Source of the DNA: Amaricoccus macauensis
GTDB lineage: Bacteria > Pseudomonadota > Alphaproteobacteria > Rhodobacterales > Rhodobacteraceae
Direction of reading: 5' to 3'
DNA length: 64,000 nt
NCBI RefSeq assembly: GCF_014201905.1
Contig: NZ_JACHFM010000001.1
Coordinates: forward strand, 696,994 to 760,993
The first letter of the stretch is position 1. Each line of letters begins with the position of its first letter. The notes beneath the pieces were generated by a model that saw only the letters and a program-made list of their open reading frames with translations, ran no database searches and was not told the origin of the DNA. Below, piece by piece: positions 1 through 9,313 of the stretch. Position numbers and translations under genes: made by a program.

Positions 1-471
1 GCCATCGCCGAATCGCACCCGCGCCTCGAGGGCTTCGTCCTCGGCACGAACGATCTCGTGAAGGATCTCGGCGCCGCGCACACGCCGGACCGCTTGCCCC
101 TCGTCACCAGCCTCGGGCTCTGCCTGCTCGGGGCACGCGCCGCCGGTCTCGTCTGCGTCGATGGTGTCTACAACGCCTTCCAGGACGCCGAGGGCCTGCG
201 CGCCGCCTGCGTTCAGGGCCGTGACATGGGCTTCGACGGCAAGACGCTGATCCACCCGGACCAGATCGCCATCGCCAACGAGGTCTTCGCGCCATCGACG
301 GATGCGGTGGCGCTCGCCCGCCGTCAGGTCGAGGCGTTCGAGCAAGCCACTGCCCGCGGCGAGGGTGTCGCGGTGGTGGACGGGCGCATCGTCGAAAACC
401 TGCACGTCGTCACGGCCAAGCGCCTGATCGAACGCGCCGAAACGATCGCCGCGCTGGAATCCGCGGCATGA
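1..471 (+). CDS. mcl2: (3S)-malyl-CoA thioesterase / CitE-like HpcH-HpaI family protein, C-terminal part
   Basis: The 5' end lies outside the window; 156 residues of a TIM-barrel HpcH/HpaI (citrate lyase beta) protein remain. Family-typical segments are FVLGTNDL near the start, VDGVYNAF (about residue 55) and GFDGKTLIHPDQ (about 77), followed by the usual helical C-terminal arm. In Rhodobacter the paralogue next to mesaconyl-CoA hydratase is Mcl2, which hydrolyses (3S)-malyl-CoA to malate and CoA after Mcl1 has made it from glyoxylate and acetyl-CoA. I assign Mcl2 from this neighbourhood and overall resemblance. A generic CoA-ester lyase remains possible because the N-terminal half cannot be seen. 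The stop overlaps the next start (ATGA). Confidence 0.85.
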   Translation, partial: AIAESHPRLEGFVLGTNDLVKDLGAAHTPDRLPLVTSLGLCLLGARAAGLVCVDGVYNAFQDAEGLRAACVQGRDMGFDGKTLIHPDQIAIANEVFAPSTDAVALARRQVEAFEQATARGEGVAVVDGRIVENLHVVTAKRLIERAETIAALESAA

Positions 472-1028
472 CCCTCCTCGTCCTCGGGCTGGTGATCTGG
501 ACGGCCGCCCACCTCTTCAAGCCACTGATGCCCGAGGCGCGCGGCGCCCTCGCGGGGCAGCTGGGCGAAGGGCCGTCCAAGGGAGTGATGGCGTTCGTCA
601 TCGCCATTGCGCTCATCCTCATGATCATCGGCTTCCGTCAGGCTCCGGTCGAAAACGTCTGGTTTCCGCCCGCATGGACGAAGCACCTCAACAACCTCCT
701 CATGCTGATCGCCGTGGCTCTCTTCGGCCTCCGCCACGCGAAGAGCCGCGCCCGTGGCTGGGTGCGTGACCCGATGCTGACCGGCGTCGTCGTCTGGGCC
801 GTGGCGCACCTGCTGGTGAACGGCGATGTCGCCTCGATCGTGCTCTTTGGCTGGCTCGGCATCTGGGCGCTCGTCGAGATGGTGTTCGCCCGCAGCAAGC
901 CGGCCGCGCCGCTCCCCGCCCCCAGCACCGCGGGCGAGATCCGGTTCGTTCTCATCACGCTCGTGGTCTATGGGGTGATCGCCGCGATCCACACGTGGCT
1001 CGGCTACCCGCCATTCCCTCAGGGATGA
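468..1028 (+). CDS. NnrU family integral membrane protein
   Basis: A 186-residue polytopic membrane protein with about five hydrophobic segments. It starts with ATG overlapping the mcl2 stop by four bases, so the two are probably translationally coupled. The N-terminal hydrophobic stretch followed by AAHLFKP and the internal VVWAVAHLLVNGD are typical of NnrU, a family first linked to nitrite/nitric oxide metabolism whose biochemical role is unresolved. Here it sits between two ethylmalonyl-CoA pathway genes with no denitrification gene in view, so the name does not show function. A distant relation to the NnrU/MAPEG-like group is all I can support. Confidence 0.85.
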   Translation: MTLLVLGLVIWTAAHLFKPLMPEARGALAGQLGEGPSKGVMAFVIAIALILMIIGFRQAPVENVWFPPAWTKHLNNLLMLIAVALFGLRHAKSRARGWVRDPMLTGVVVWAVAHLLVNGDVASIVLFGWLGIWALVEMVFARSKPAAPLPAPSTAGEIRFVLITLVVYGVIAAIHTWLGYPPFPQG

Positions 1029-1237
1029 CAGACATGCTCGCCTACCGTTTCCTGACCGAAGAGGACACCTCGGCGTTCTGCCACAAGGTGACGGCCGCGC
1101 TCGCCAAAGGCTGGTCGCTGCATGGCGCCCCCACCTACGCGTTCGACGGGAAGGCCGGGGTCATGCGCTGTGGCCAGGCCGTCGTGAAGGAAGTCGACGC
1201 CGACTACGCCCCCTCGATGAAGCTCGGCGAACTCTGA
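1025..1237 (+). CDS. DUF1737 family small protein
   Basis: A 70-residue soluble protein matching the DUF1737 pattern: YRFLT near the N-terminus, FCHKVT, KGWSLHGAP and a final GQAVVKEV motif. No function is known for the family. The start at 1025 gives an ATGA overlap with the NnrU gene. An alternative ATG nine bases downstream (1034) puts an AGGG ribosome-binding element at a better distance and would begin one residue before the conserved block, so the first three residues are uncertain. It is co-directional with mcl2, nnrU and mch and likely in one transcript. Confidence 0.8.
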   Translation: MTDMLAYRFLTEEDTSAFCHKVTAALAKGWSLHGAPTYAFDGKAGVMRCGQAVVKEVDADYAPSMKLGEL

Positions 1238-1318
1238 ACCAACGACCCGGCGCGACCATCGCGGCGGGAGAACGGCCTCATGGGGCCCGGGGGTACTCGC
1301 CTCCGCAGGGGAGAACTG

Positions 1319-2356
1319 ATGGCGGAAAAGACCCACGCCGGACGCTTTTTCGAGGACTACAGCGTCGGCGACGAAATCGTCCACGCGGTGCCCCGCACCG
1401 TCACCGAGGGTGACCGCGCGGTCTACACCGCACTCTATCCCACGCGCTTTGCGCTCTACTCGTCCGACGCCTTCGCGCGGAAATCAGGACTGCTCCGCAG
1501 CCCGATCGAGGACGTCGCCGCGTTCCATGTGGTCTTCGGCAAGACGGTGCCGGACATCAGCCTCAACGCCGTGGCGAACCTCGGATACGCCGAAGGCCGC
1601 TTCCTGCTGCCGGTCTACCCCGGCGACACCCTGACGGCGACGAGCGAGGTGATCGGCCTGCGCGAGACCTCGAACGGCAAGTCCGGCGTCGTCTGGGTCC
1701 GCTCCACCGGCCTGAACCAGCGCGGCGAGACCGTGCTCAGCTACTGCCGCTGGGTGATGGTGCGCAAGCGCGACGAAGGTGCCCCGGCCCCCGCGGTGGT
1801 GGTGCCCGACCTGGCCGCGTCGGTCGCCGCCACGGATCTCGTGGTGCCCGCCGGCCTCGACTTCGCGGACTACGACTTCGCGCTCGCCGGCGAGCGCTGG
1901 CGCTGGGGCGACTACGAGATCGGCGAGCAGATCGACCACGTCGACCGCGTGACGATCGAGGAGGCCGAGCACATGCTCGCCACCCGCCTGTGGCAGAACA
2001 CCGCCAAAGTGCACTTCGACAAGACCGCGCGCGACGGCGGCCAGCGGCTGATCTACGGCGGCCACATCATCAGCCTCGCCCGGGCGCTGTCGTTCAACGG
2101 CCTCGCCAATGCCCAGATGATCGCGGCGATCAACGCCGGCGCCCACGCGAATCCCTGCTTTGCCGGCGACACCGTCGGTGCCTGGTCGGAGATCCTCGAC
2201 AAGGCGGACACCACAAACCCCGGCATCGGCGCCCTGCGGGTTCGACTCGTCGCGACCAGGAGCGGCGCCGCGCCGTTCGAGCTCCGCGGCGACGACGGCA
2301 AGTACCGGCCGGAGGTTCTTCTCGATCTTGATCTATGGGTGCTGATTCCAAAATGA
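1319..2356 (+). CDS. mch: mesaconyl-CoA hydratase (double MaoC/hot-dog)
   Basis: A 345-residue protein with two MaoC-like hot-dog halves. It hydrates mesaconyl-C1-CoA to beta-methylmalyl-CoA in the ethylmalonyl-CoA pathway, the substrate then split by Mcl1 (encoded at 39.9-40.9 kb). Diagnostic segments are TEGDRAVYTALYPTRFA near residue 30, FHVVFGKTVPDISLNAVANL (about 65-85), and a second-half hydratase motif with IYGGHIISLARALSFNGL. The start at 1319 was chosen because GGGGAG lies seven bases upstream and the resulting length matches the family (about 343 residues); an in-frame ATG at 1280 would add a non-homologous tail. Its position just before sdhC fits the known Rhodobacter arrangement. 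Identification is strong. Confidence 0.93.
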   Translation: MAEKTHAGRFFEDYSVGDEIVHAVPRTVTEGDRAVYTALYPTRFALYSSDAFARKSGLLRSPIEDVAAFHVVFGKTVPDISLNAVANLGYAEGRFLLPVYPGDTLTATSEVIGLRETSNGKSGVVWVRSTGLNQRGETVLSYCRWVMVRKRDEGAPAPAVVVPDLAASVAATDLVVPAGLDFADYDFALAGERWRWGDYEIGEQIDHVDRVTIEEAEHMLATRLWQNTAKVHFDKTARDGGQRLIYGGHIISLARALSFNGLANAQMIAAINAGAHANPCFAGDTVGAWSEILDKADTTNPGIGALRVRLVATRSGAAPFELRGDDGKYRPEVLLDLDLWVLIPK

Positions 2357-2485
2357 AATCAAAGCTTAATTACCTGATGTGTTTTTCGGAATTGACCGCG
2401 GCGATGCCAGCAACACAACCGGTGTACACTTGCATCCCGTCGCTGAAGAGTGGCATGAACAAAATACGCGGGAGCGGAGGGAAAC

Positions 2486-2884
2486 ATGGCTGACGTGAAC
2501 CGGGGCAACCGCCCTCTTTCGCCTTTCATGATCGGATCGGTCTACCGACCGCAGATCACTTCGGTCATGTCGATCCTGCACCGGCTGACAGGCATCGGCA
2601 TCGGACTCACCGGCGTCCTCGTCGTCTGGTGGTTCCTCGCCGCCTCGACGAGCCCGTACTACTTCGACTTCGCCGACGGGCTCCTGACGTCGTGGATCGG
2701 CAACCTGATCCTGTTCCTCGCGCTCGTCTCGCTCTGGTACCACTTCTTCAACGGCATCCGGCACCTCTTCTGGGACGCCGGCAAGGGCTTCGAGCTCGGC
2801 CAGGTGCGCACGACCGGGATCGCGACCGCGGTCGCCGCGGGCGTCATGTCGATCGTCACCATCACCATTGCGCTCTGGGGGTAA
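2486..2884 (+). CDS. sdhC: succinate dehydrogenase cytochrome b556 subunit
   Basis: A 132-residue inner-membrane anchor of complex II with three transmembrane helices. The N-terminal RPLSPFM element and SILHRLTGIG carry the conserved Ser/Arg around the quinone site, and YHFFNGIRHLFWD contains the haem-ligand histidine region. It binds haem b with SdhD and passes electrons to ubiquinone. GGAGGG is placed four bases before the ATG. The 129-base gap after mch contains a TTGACC at 2392-2397 but no convincing -10, so whether sdhCDAB has its own promoter is open. The gene is followed two bases later by sdhD. Confidence 0.95.
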   Translation: MADVNRGNRPLSPFMIGSVYRPQITSVMSILHRLTGIGIGLTGVLVVWWFLAASTSPYYFDFADGLLTSWIGNLILFLALVSLWYHFFNGIRHLFWDAGKGFELGQVRTTGIATAVAAGVMSIVTITIALWG

Positions 2885-2886
2885 AC

Positions 2887-3264
2887 ATGGGCTTTCGTAC
2901 TGACCGGCAGAGGGTCCACGGGCTCGGCACCTCGCACACCGGCGCGCATCACTGGTGGTCGCAGCGGCTGACGGCGGTGGGGATGCTCATCCTCGTTCCG
3001 TTCTTCCTGTTCCCGTTCGTCCGCGCGCTGGGAACCGATTTCGAGACCGTCCGCGAGATCTACGGCCATCCGTTCAATGCCGTCGTCGCAATGCTCACGC
3101 TTGCCGTCGGCTTCCTCCACCTGCAGCAGGGGCTCCAGGTGGTGATCGAGGACTACGTCCACGACAAGCCGGTGCTCGTCGCGATGCTGGTGGCCAACGT
3201 GGTGCTCTGCGCCGCCTTCGCCATGACCGGCATCTTCGCCGTCGCCAAGATCGCCTTCGCCTGA
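2887..3264 (+). CDS. sdhD: succinate dehydrogenase hydrophobic membrane anchor
   Basis: A 125-residue second membrane anchor of complex II with three hydrophobic segments; [13 protein letters not shown] at the first helix and [16 protein letters not shown] near residue 80-95 are the haem/quinone-facing signatures of SdhD. It starts at the ATG two bases after the sdhC stop, with GGGGTAAAC upstream. A longer reading in the same frame exists through sdhC but has no family support. It works with SdhC to dock the SdhAB head. Confidence 0.94.
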   Translation: MGFRTDRQRVHGLGTSHTGAHHWWSQRLTAVGMLILVPFFLFPFVRALGTDFETVREIYGHPFNAVVAMLTLAVGFLHLQQGLQVVIEDYVHDKPVLVAMLVANVVLCAAFAMTGIFAVAKIAFA

Positions 3265-3277
3265 GGACGCAGACATC

Positions 3278-5086
3278 ATGGCCGCTTACACGTTCACAGA
3301 TCACACCTTCGACGTCATCGTCGTCGGCGCCGGCGGCGCGGGCCTCCGCGCCACGCTCGGCATGGCGGAGCAGGGCCTGAAGACCGGGTGCATCACCAAG
3401 GTCTTCCCCACCCGCTCGCACACCGTCGCAGCCCAGGGTGGCATTGCCGCCAGCCTCGGCAACATGGGCCCCGACAACTGGCAGTGGCACCTCTACGACA
3501 CCGTGAAGGGCTCCGACTGGCTCGGCGACACCGACGCCATGGAGTACCTCGTCCGCGAGGCGCCAAAGGCGGTCTACGAGCTCGAGCACTACGGTGTGCC
3601 GTTCTCGCGCACCGAGCTCGGCAAGATCTACCAGCGCCCGTTCGGTGGCCACACCACCGAGTTCGGCGAAGGCCCGCCCGTCCAGCGCACCTGCGCCGCG
3701 GCCGACCGCACGGGCCACGCCATCCTGCACACGCTCTACGGCCAGTCGCTGAAGAACAACGCCCAGTTCTTCATCGAGTACTTCGCCATCGACCTCATCA
3801 TGACCGACGACGGCGAGGTTCAGGGCGTCCTTGCGTGGAAGCTCGACGACGGCACGCTGCACCGCTTCAACGCCAAGATGACCGTGCTCGCCACCGGCGG
3901 CTACGGCCGGACCTACTTCTCCGCCACCTCGGCGCACACCTGCACCGGTGACGGCGGCGGCATGGTGGCGCGCCAGGGCCTGCCACTGCAGGACATGGAG
4001 TTCGTGCAGTTCCACCCGACCGGCATCTACGGCTCGGGCTGCCTCATCACCGAGGGCGCGCGCGGCGAGGGTGGCTACCTGACCAACTCCGAGGGCGAGC
4101 GCTTCATGGAACGCTACGCGCCCAGCTACAAGGATCTCGCCTCGCGTGACGTGGTCTCGCGCTGCATGACGATCGAGATCCGCGAGGGCCGGGGCGTCGG
4201 GCCGCAGAAGGACCACATCTACCTCAACCTCAACCACCTGCCGCCCGAGGCGCTGTCCGAACGGCTGCCCGGCATCTCGGAGAGCGCGAAGATCTTCGCC
4301 GGCGTCGATGTGACCAAGGCGCCGATCCCGGTGCTCCCGACCGTGCACTACAACATGGGCGGCATTCCCACGAGCTACTGGGGCGAGGCGCTCCAGCCGA
4401 CCCACGACAACCCCGACCGCATCCTGCCCGGCCTGATGGCCGTGGGTGAGGCCGGCTGCGCCTCCGTGCACGGTGCGAACCGGCTCGGCTCGAACAGCCT
4501 CATCGACCTCGTGGTGTTCGGCCGCGCCGCCGCGATCCGCGCCGGCAAGATCGTCGAGCGGGACACGCCGAACCGGCCGCTGAACCAGTCCTCGGTCGAT
4601 GCCGCGGTCGAGCGTTTCGACCGTCTGCGCCACGCCGACGGCAACATTCCGACCGCCGACCTGCGGCTCGAGCTGCAGCGCACGATGCAGGCGGATGCGG
4701 CGGTCTTCCGCACCGACAAGACCCTTGCCGAGGGCGTCGAGAAGGTGACTGCCGTCGCCGACAAGATGGCCGACGTCAAGGTCACCGACCGCTCGATGAT
4801 CTGGAACTCCGACCTCATGGAGACCCTTGAGCTCACCAACCTCATGCCGAACGCGCTCGCGACCATCGTCAGCGCCGAGGCCCGGAAGGAGAGCCGCGGC
4901 GCCCATGCCCAGGAGGACTGGCCGAACCGGGACGACGTGGAGTGGCGCAAGCACACCCTCGCCGTCGTCCACCCGGACAACACCGTGACGCTGAGCTACC
5001 GTCCGGTGCATCTCGATCCGCTGACGCCCTTCGAGAAGGGTGGCATCGACCTGAAGAAAATCGCGCCCAAGGCGCGGGTGTACTGA
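3278..5086 (+). CDS. sdhA: succinate dehydrogenase flavoprotein subunit
   Basis: A 602-residue catalytic flavoprotein that oxidises succinate to fumarate. GAGGAG at residues 17-22 is the FAD dinucleotide fold, and SHTVAAQGG carries His48, the expected site of covalent FAD attachment. HPTGIYGSG and [11 protein letters not shown] near residues 245-265 and the C-terminal HTLAVV...PVHLDPL region are typical of the family. Length is normal (about 600). The 13-base gap from sdhD and 12-base gap to sdhB show one operon. Confidence 0.97.
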   Translation: MAAYTFTDHTFDVIVVGAGGAGLRATLGMAEQGLKTGCITKVFPTRSHTVAAQGGIAASLGNMGPDNWQWHLYDTVKGSDWLGDTDAMEYLVREAPKAVYELEHYGVPFSRTELGKIYQRPFGGHTTEFGEGPPVQRTCAAADRTGHAILHTLYGQSLKNNAQFFIEYFAIDLIMTDDGEVQGVLAWKLDDGTLHRFNAKMTVLATGGYGRTYFSATSAHTCTGDGGGMVARQGLPLQDMEFVQFHPTGIYGSGCLITEGARGEGGYLTNSEGERFMERYAPSYKDLASRDVVSRCMTIEIREGRGVGPQKDHIYLNLNHLPPEALSERLPGISESAKIFAGVDVTKAPIPVLPTVHYNMGGIPTSYWGEALQPTHDNPDRILPGLMAVGEAGCASVHGANRLGSNSLIDLVVFGRAAAIRAGKIVERDTPNRPLNQSSVDAAVERFDRLRHADGNIPTADLRLELQRTMQADAAVFRTDKTLAEGVEKVTAVADKMADVKVTDRSMIWNSDLMETLELTNLMPNALATIVSAEARKESRGAHAQEDWPNRDDVEWRKHTLAVVHPDNTVTLSYRPVHLDPLTPFEKGGIDLKKIAPKARVY

Positions 5087-5098
5087 GGAGCAGGGCCC

Positions 5099-5878
5099 AT
5101 GGTCGAATTCGCGCTTCCGAAGAACAGCCGCGTCGTCACCGGCAAAACCTGGCCGCGCCCCGAGGGCGCGACCAACGTCCGGGCGTTCCGGATCTATCGC
5201 TGGGATCCCGACACCGGCGAGAATCCGAGGATCGACACCTACTTCGTCGACCTCGACACCTGCGGTCCGATGATGCTCGACGCGCTCATCAAGATCAAAA
5301 ACGAGATCGATCCGACGCTCACCTTCCGCCGCTCCTGCCGTGAAGGCATCTGCGGCTCGTGCGCGATGAACATTGACGGCATCAACACGCTGGCCTGCAT
5401 CTGGGGCATCGACGAGGTGAAGGGCGACGTGCGGATCTATCCGCTGCCGCACATGCCGGTCATCAAGGACCTCGTGCCGGATCTGACGCACTTCTATGCC
5501 CAGCATGCGTCGATCAAGCCGTGGCTCGAAACCTCCACGGTGACGCCCGAGCACGAGTGGCGCCAGTCGCCCGAGGATCGCAAGAAGCTCGACGGCCTCT
5601 ACGAGTGCGTGATGTGCGCCTGCTGCTCGACGTCCTGCCCGAGCTACTGGTGGAACGGCGACCGCTACCTCGGCCCGGCGGCGCTGCTGCACGCCTATCG
5701 CTGGATCATCGACTCCCGCGACGAGGCGACCGGCGAACGGCTCGACAACCTCGACGATCCGTTCAAGCTCTACCGCTGCCACACCATCATGAACTGTGCG
5801 CAGACCTGCCCGAAGCACCTGAACCCGGCGAAGGCCATCGCCGAGATCAAGATGCTGATGGTCGAACGCCAGATGTAA
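5099..5878 (+). CDS. sdhB: succinate dehydrogenase iron-sulfur subunit
   Basis: A 259-residue electron-transfer subunit linking FAD to the membrane quinone site. Cys80, Cys85, Cys88 and Cys100 form the [2Fe-2S] site ([10 protein letters not shown] then LAC). [12 protein letters not shown] (about residues 173-184) and [17 protein letters not shown] (about 230-246) hold the [4Fe-4S] and [3Fe-4S] clusters. All cluster ligands are present and the length is standard. It is the last gene of sdhCDAB. Confidence 0.97.
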   Translation: MVEFALPKNSRVVTGKTWPRPEGATNVRAFRIYRWDPDTGENPRIDTYFVDLDTCGPMMLDALIKIKNEIDPTLTFRRSCREGICGSCAMNIDGINTLACIWGIDEVKGDVRIYPLPHMPVIKDLVPDLTHFYAQHASIKPWLETSTVTPEHEWRQSPEDRKKLDGLYECVMCACCSTSCPSYWWNGDRYLGPAALLHAYRWIIDSRDEATGERLDNLDDPFKLYRCHTIMNCAQTCPKHLNPAKAIAEIKMLMVERQM

Positions 5879-5921
5879 GGCATCCGGGCGCGCGCCACCG
5901 CGCGCGCCCATGGAGGCACCC

Positions 5922-7112
5922 ATGACCGACTTCGAGCGCACCCGCGCGATGTTCGATCTGCCGAAGGGGATCGTCTACCTCGACGGCAACTCTCTCGGCC
6001 CCCTGCCCCGCGCTGCCACCGATGCGGTCGCCCGGGTGATGCGCGACGAATGGGGGCACGAACTCATCCGGGCGTGGAATACCTGCGGCTGGATGGCGCA
6101 GCCCCTCGCGCTCGGCGATCGCATCGGGCGGCTGATCGGCGCGCCGCCCGGCACCGTCGCGGTCGGCGACACGCTTTCGATCAAGGTCTATCAGGCGCTC
6201 GCCTCCGCCCTCCGGCTTCGGCCCGGGCGCCGGGTCATCCTGTCGGACTCCGGCAACTTCCCCTCCGATCTCTACATGGCTCAGGGTCTCATCGGGCTTC
6301 TCGGCGACCGTGAACTCCGCACGCCCGCGCCCGAGGACGTGGCGGCGGCGATCAATGAGGATGTCGCCGTCGTGATGCTGACCGAAGTCGACTACCGCAC
6401 CGGCCGGCGCCACGACATGCCGGCACTCACCGCCCGTGCCCATGCGGCCGGCGCCCTCATCATCTGGGATCTGGCGCATTCCGCCGGCGCGGTCCCGGTC
6501 GACGTGGCCGGTGGCAACGCCGACTTCGCCGTCGGCTGCACCTACAAGTATCTCAACGGCGGACCCGGATCGCCGGCCTTCATCTACCTCGGCCCGTCCG
6601 TCGCAGATCAGGCCCGCCCGGCGCTCGCCGGCTGGCTCGGGCATGACGCGCCCTTCGCCTTCGACCCCGACTATCGCCCGGCCGGCGGCGTGGCCCGGAT
6701 GCGCGTCGGCACGCCGCCGATCCTCGCCTATGCCGCGCTCTCCGCCGCCCTCGACGTCTGGGACGAGGTCGACATGGCCGATCTGCGCGCCCGCTCCATC
6801 GAGCTCTCGGAGCGCTTCATCGCCGAGGTCGAGGCCCGCTGCCCGGACCTCGAACTCGCGAGCCCGCGCGATCCGCACGCCCGCGGCAGCCAGGTCTCCT
6901 TCCGCTTCGCCGACGGCTATGCCGCCATGCAGGCGCTGATCGCCCGCGGCGTCATCGGCGACTTCCGCGCGCCCGACATCATGCGCTTCGGTTTCACCCC
7001 GCTCTATCTCACCGAGGCCGAGGTGGTCCGCGGCGCCGAGGTGCTCGAGGAAGTGATCCGGGACCGCCTCTACGATCGCCCCGAGCATCGCCGGGTCGAG
7101 GCGGTGACCTGA
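5922..7112 (+). CDS. kynU: kynureninase
   Basis: A 396-residue PLP enzyme that cleaves kynurenine (or 3-hydroxykynurenine) to anthranilate and alanine in tryptophan breakdown. Visible signatures are YLDGNSLGPLP at residues 16-26, the cofactor-pocket Asp/His in IIWDLAHSAGAVPVD, and the PLP lysine in CTYKYLNGGPGSP. The start at 5922 has GGAGG six bases upstream; an in-frame ATG at 5910 is part of that site and is unlikely. No tryptophan dioxygenase or formamidase is in view, so pathway partners are elsewhere. It is separated from sdhB by 43 bases and could be read through from it. Confidence 0.92.
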   Translation: MTDFERTRAMFDLPKGIVYLDGNSLGPLPRAATDAVARVMRDEWGHELIRAWNTCGWMAQPLALGDRIGRLIGAPPGTVAVGDTLSIKVYQALASALRLRPGRRVILSDSGNFPSDLYMAQGLIGLLGDRELRTPAPEDVAAAINEDVAVVMLTEVDYRTGRRHDMPALTARAHAAGALIIWDLAHSAGAVPVDVAGGNADFAVGCTYKYLNGGPGSPAFIYLGPSVADQARPALAGWLGHDAPFAFDPDYRPAGGVARMRVGTPPILAYAALSAALDVWDEVDMADLRARSIELSERFIAEVEARCPDLELASPRDPHARGSQVSFRFADGYAAMQALIARGVIGDFRAPDIMRFGFTPLYLTEAEVVRGAEVLEEVIRDRLYDRPEHRRVEAVT

Positions 7113-7176
7113 CCGGCGCGAGACGCGCTCCAGCCAATCACACGTCCAGACCCTCACTCCGGACGCCGCGCGACGC

Positions 7177-7195
7177 GCGACCGCATCGCGGTCGC
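7177..7195. terminator. GC-rich hairpin between kynU and the sugar dehydrogenase
   Basis: A perfect 8-bp inverted repeat (GCGACCGC, ATC loop, GCGGTCGC) lies 65 bases after kynU. There is no T-tract, so intrinsic termination is weak at best; it may act as an mRNA 3'-end stabiliser. The rest of the 223-base gap holds no gene that I can see. Confidence 0.3.
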
Positions 7196-7335
7196 CTGTC
7201 GCGCAGGCACTCGCGCGCTTCAATCGTCTCGCATCCCGCGCAATCGCATTGGATGCACACGTTGTGCTTGCGAAACGTTCCAATTGAGGCAAGCTTCCCG
7301 CACAACAACAAAGCCGATCGGGAGGGACCAAACCA

Positions 7336-8595
7336 ATGAAGTCGATACTGACGAGCTGCGCCGTGCTGGCGCTCTGGACGGGCATGGCCGCTGCGCAGGG
7401 GGCGGGCGACAATCTCGACAAGCTCAGCAACTTCAAGACGACCGGCACCAAGGACTTCACCGTCGTCGAGCAGGGCGGCGAGTTCGCCGACGGCGTCGCG
7501 AAGAACCTCGAGAAGATCAAGCTGCCCGAGGGCTTCCACATCGGCCTCTATGCGATCGTGCCCGACGCGCGCCACATGGCGGTCGGGCCGCAGGGCATCG
7601 TCACCTTCGTCGGCACGCGCAAGACCGAAGTCTGGGCGATGACCGACCGCAACAAGGACGGCAAGGCCGACGAGGTGAAGAACTTCGCGCCCTCGCTCGC
7701 CAAGGCGATCCCCAACGGCCCGTGCTTCTCCCCCGACGGCATGCTCTACATCGCCGAGCAGAACCGCGTGCTGCAGTACCCGGCGGCGGAATTCTTCTAC
7801 GAGAGCCCCGACGTGGTGGCGGTCAACGTCATCCCGCAGGGCGAGCTGATCCCGGTCGAGTACGAGAGCTTCAACCACACCGCGCGGGTGTGCCGCGTCG
7901 GGCCGGACGGCAAGCTCTACGTCGCGCTCGGCCAGCCCTACAACGTCACCCCGGCCGAGCTCGTCGACACCTTCAAGGAGAAGGGCATCGGCGGCATCAT
8001 CCGCCTCGGCCAGGATGGCAAGGACCGTGAGGTCTACGTCACCGGTATCCGCAACTCCGTCGGCATGGACTTCGACCCGGCGACCAAGGAGCTCTGGTTC
8101 ACCGACAACCAGGTGGACGGCATGGGCGACGACATCCCGCCCGGTGAGATCAACCACATCACCGCCCAGGGCCAGGCCTTCGGCCATCCGTGGTATGGCG
8201 GCGGCGACGTGCGCACCAACGAGTTCAAGGACCAGACCCCGCCGGAGGGCCTCGTGTTCCCGGTGGTCGAGATGGACGCCCACGCGGCGGATCTCGGCAT
8301 GATGTTCTACACCGGCGCGCAGTTCCCGGCCGAGTACAAGGGCGCGATCTTCTCGGCGCAGCACGGCTCGTGGAACCGCACCGTGCCGATCGGCGCGCGG
8401 GTGATGGTGACGACCTTCGCCGAGGACGGCACCCCCACCTCGAAGCCCTTCGCCGAAGGCTGGCTGAACGACGAGACCGGCGAATACTCCGGCCGCCCGG
8501 TCGACGTGGCACAGCTCCGCGACGGCTCGCTCCTCGTCTCCGACGACCTCGCCGGCGCGGTCTATCGCATCTGGTACGAGGCCCCCGGCGGCTGA
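7336..8595 (+). CDS. periplasmic PQQ-dependent sugar (sorbosone-type) dehydrogenase
   Basis: A 419-residue secreted protein with a signal peptide at about residues 1-20 ending AAA-Q. The mature part is a soluble beta-propeller of the PQQ glucose/sorbosone dehydrogenase family: GPQGIVTFVGTR, GPCFSPDGMLYIAEQNR, a VTGIRNSVGMDF motif with the family Arg-Asn, GHPWYGGGD, and the terminal RPVDVAQLRDGSLLVSDD. The substrate is unknown, likely an aldose or polyol. GGGAGG precedes the ATG. The stop overlaps the start of a di-haem cytochrome c (TGATG), which suggests the cytochrome is its periplasmic electron acceptor; that pairing is inference. Confidence 0.87.
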   Translation: MKSILTSCAVLALWTGMAAAQGAGDNLDKLSNFKTTGTKDFTVVEQGGEFADGVAKNLEKIKLPEGFHIGLYAIVPDARHMAVGPQGIVTFVGTRKTEVWAMTDRNKDGKADEVKNFAPSLAKAIPNGPCFSPDGMLYIAEQNRVLQYPAAEFFYESPDVVAVNVIPQGELIPVEYESFNHTARVCRVGPDGKLYVALGQPYNVTPAELVDTFKEKGIGGIIRLGQDGKDREVYVTGIRNSVGMDFDPATKELWFTDNQVDGMGDDIPPGEINHITAQGQAFGHPWYGGGDVRTNEFKDQTPPEGLVFPVVEMDAHAADLGMMFYTGAQFPAEYKGAIFSAQHGSWNRTVPIGARVMVTTFAEDGTPTSKPFAEGWLNDETGEYSGRPVDVAQLRDGSLLVSDDLAGAVYRIWYEAPGG

Positions 8596-9170
8596 TGCGC
8601 ACCCGGATCGGCATAGCCCTCTGCCTCGGCGCGCAGTTGCTCGCCGGGGCCGCCATGGCCCAGGACGCGGGCGCGGGCCGCAAGATCGCCAACATGTGCC
8701 GGACCTGCCACGGGCTCGACGGCATCGCCGCGATCCCCGTCGCGCCCAACATCGGCGGCGAGCCGGCCAGCTACCTCGCCGCCCAGCTCCGGGCGTTCCG
8801 CAGCGGCGAGCGGCAGCAGGAGATGATGAGCGTCGTCGCCGCCAGCCTCAGCGACCAGCAGATCGCCGACGTCACCGCCTGGTACGCCAGCCAGAAAGTC
8901 GTCGCGGTGCCCCCTGCCGGCTTCGACCCCGCCGGCGCGCCCGAAGCCTGCGCCGCCTGCCACGGCGCCGACGGCATCGCCGTCATCCCGGAGGCGCCAA
9001 ACCTCGCGGGTGAGAACACCATCTACATCGACACCCAGCTCAAGGCGTTCCGGACGGAAAAGCGCAGGAGCGACGTCATGGGCCCCATAGCCGCCCCGCT
9101 CGACGACGCAGCGATCCGCGCCGCCGCCGAATGGTACGCCAGCATCGGCCTGCGCCCGGCATCGCCCTGA
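8595..9170 (+). CDS. periplasmic di-haem cytochrome c (c4-type)
   Basis: A 191-residue protein with a signal peptide (about residues 1-22, ending AMAQD) and two similar cytochrome c domains. Each has a CXXCH haem site (CRTCH about residue 35 and CAACH about 117), followed by a matching segment of the form APN-GGEPA and APNLAGEN, so the protein arose by internal duplication as in cytochrome c4. It starts on the base that ends the sugar dehydrogenase gene, so the two are translationally coupled and the cytochrome probably carries electrons from that enzyme to the respiratory chain. Confidence 0.9.
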   Translation: MRTRIGIALCLGAQLLAGAAMAQDAGAGRKIANMCRTCHGLDGIAAIPVAPNIGGEPASYLAAQLRAFRSGERQQEMMSVVAASLSDQQIADVTAWYASQKVVAVPPAGFDPAGAPEACAACHGADGIAVIPEAPNLAGENTIYIDTQLKAFRTEKRRSDVMGPIAAPLDDAAIRAAAEWYASIGLRPASP

Positions 9171-9313
9171 CCCGCGCCACAGGTCGCGGTTGACCTCGGC
9201 GATCCGGCGCGGCACGAAGGCCACCGCGCCGGTGATTGCACGGGCGGATTTCGCGCCGGGACGACGTTGCCACGCGACGTTTCGGCCCCCGCCCGGCACC
9301 CCCGCATTGCCGG

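Noticed and set aside
1280-1318. Upstream ATG for mesaconyl-CoA hydratase
   Set aside because: It would add 13 residues rich in Gly/Arg without homology; ATG 1319 has a proper ribosome-binding site and gives family length.
3095-5941. A 948-codon open frame on the minus strand opposite sdhA-sdhB
   Set aside because: It is the antisense shadow of strongly GC-biased codons; it covers verified sdh genes, is rich in Arg/Val/His/Asp and resembles no protein.
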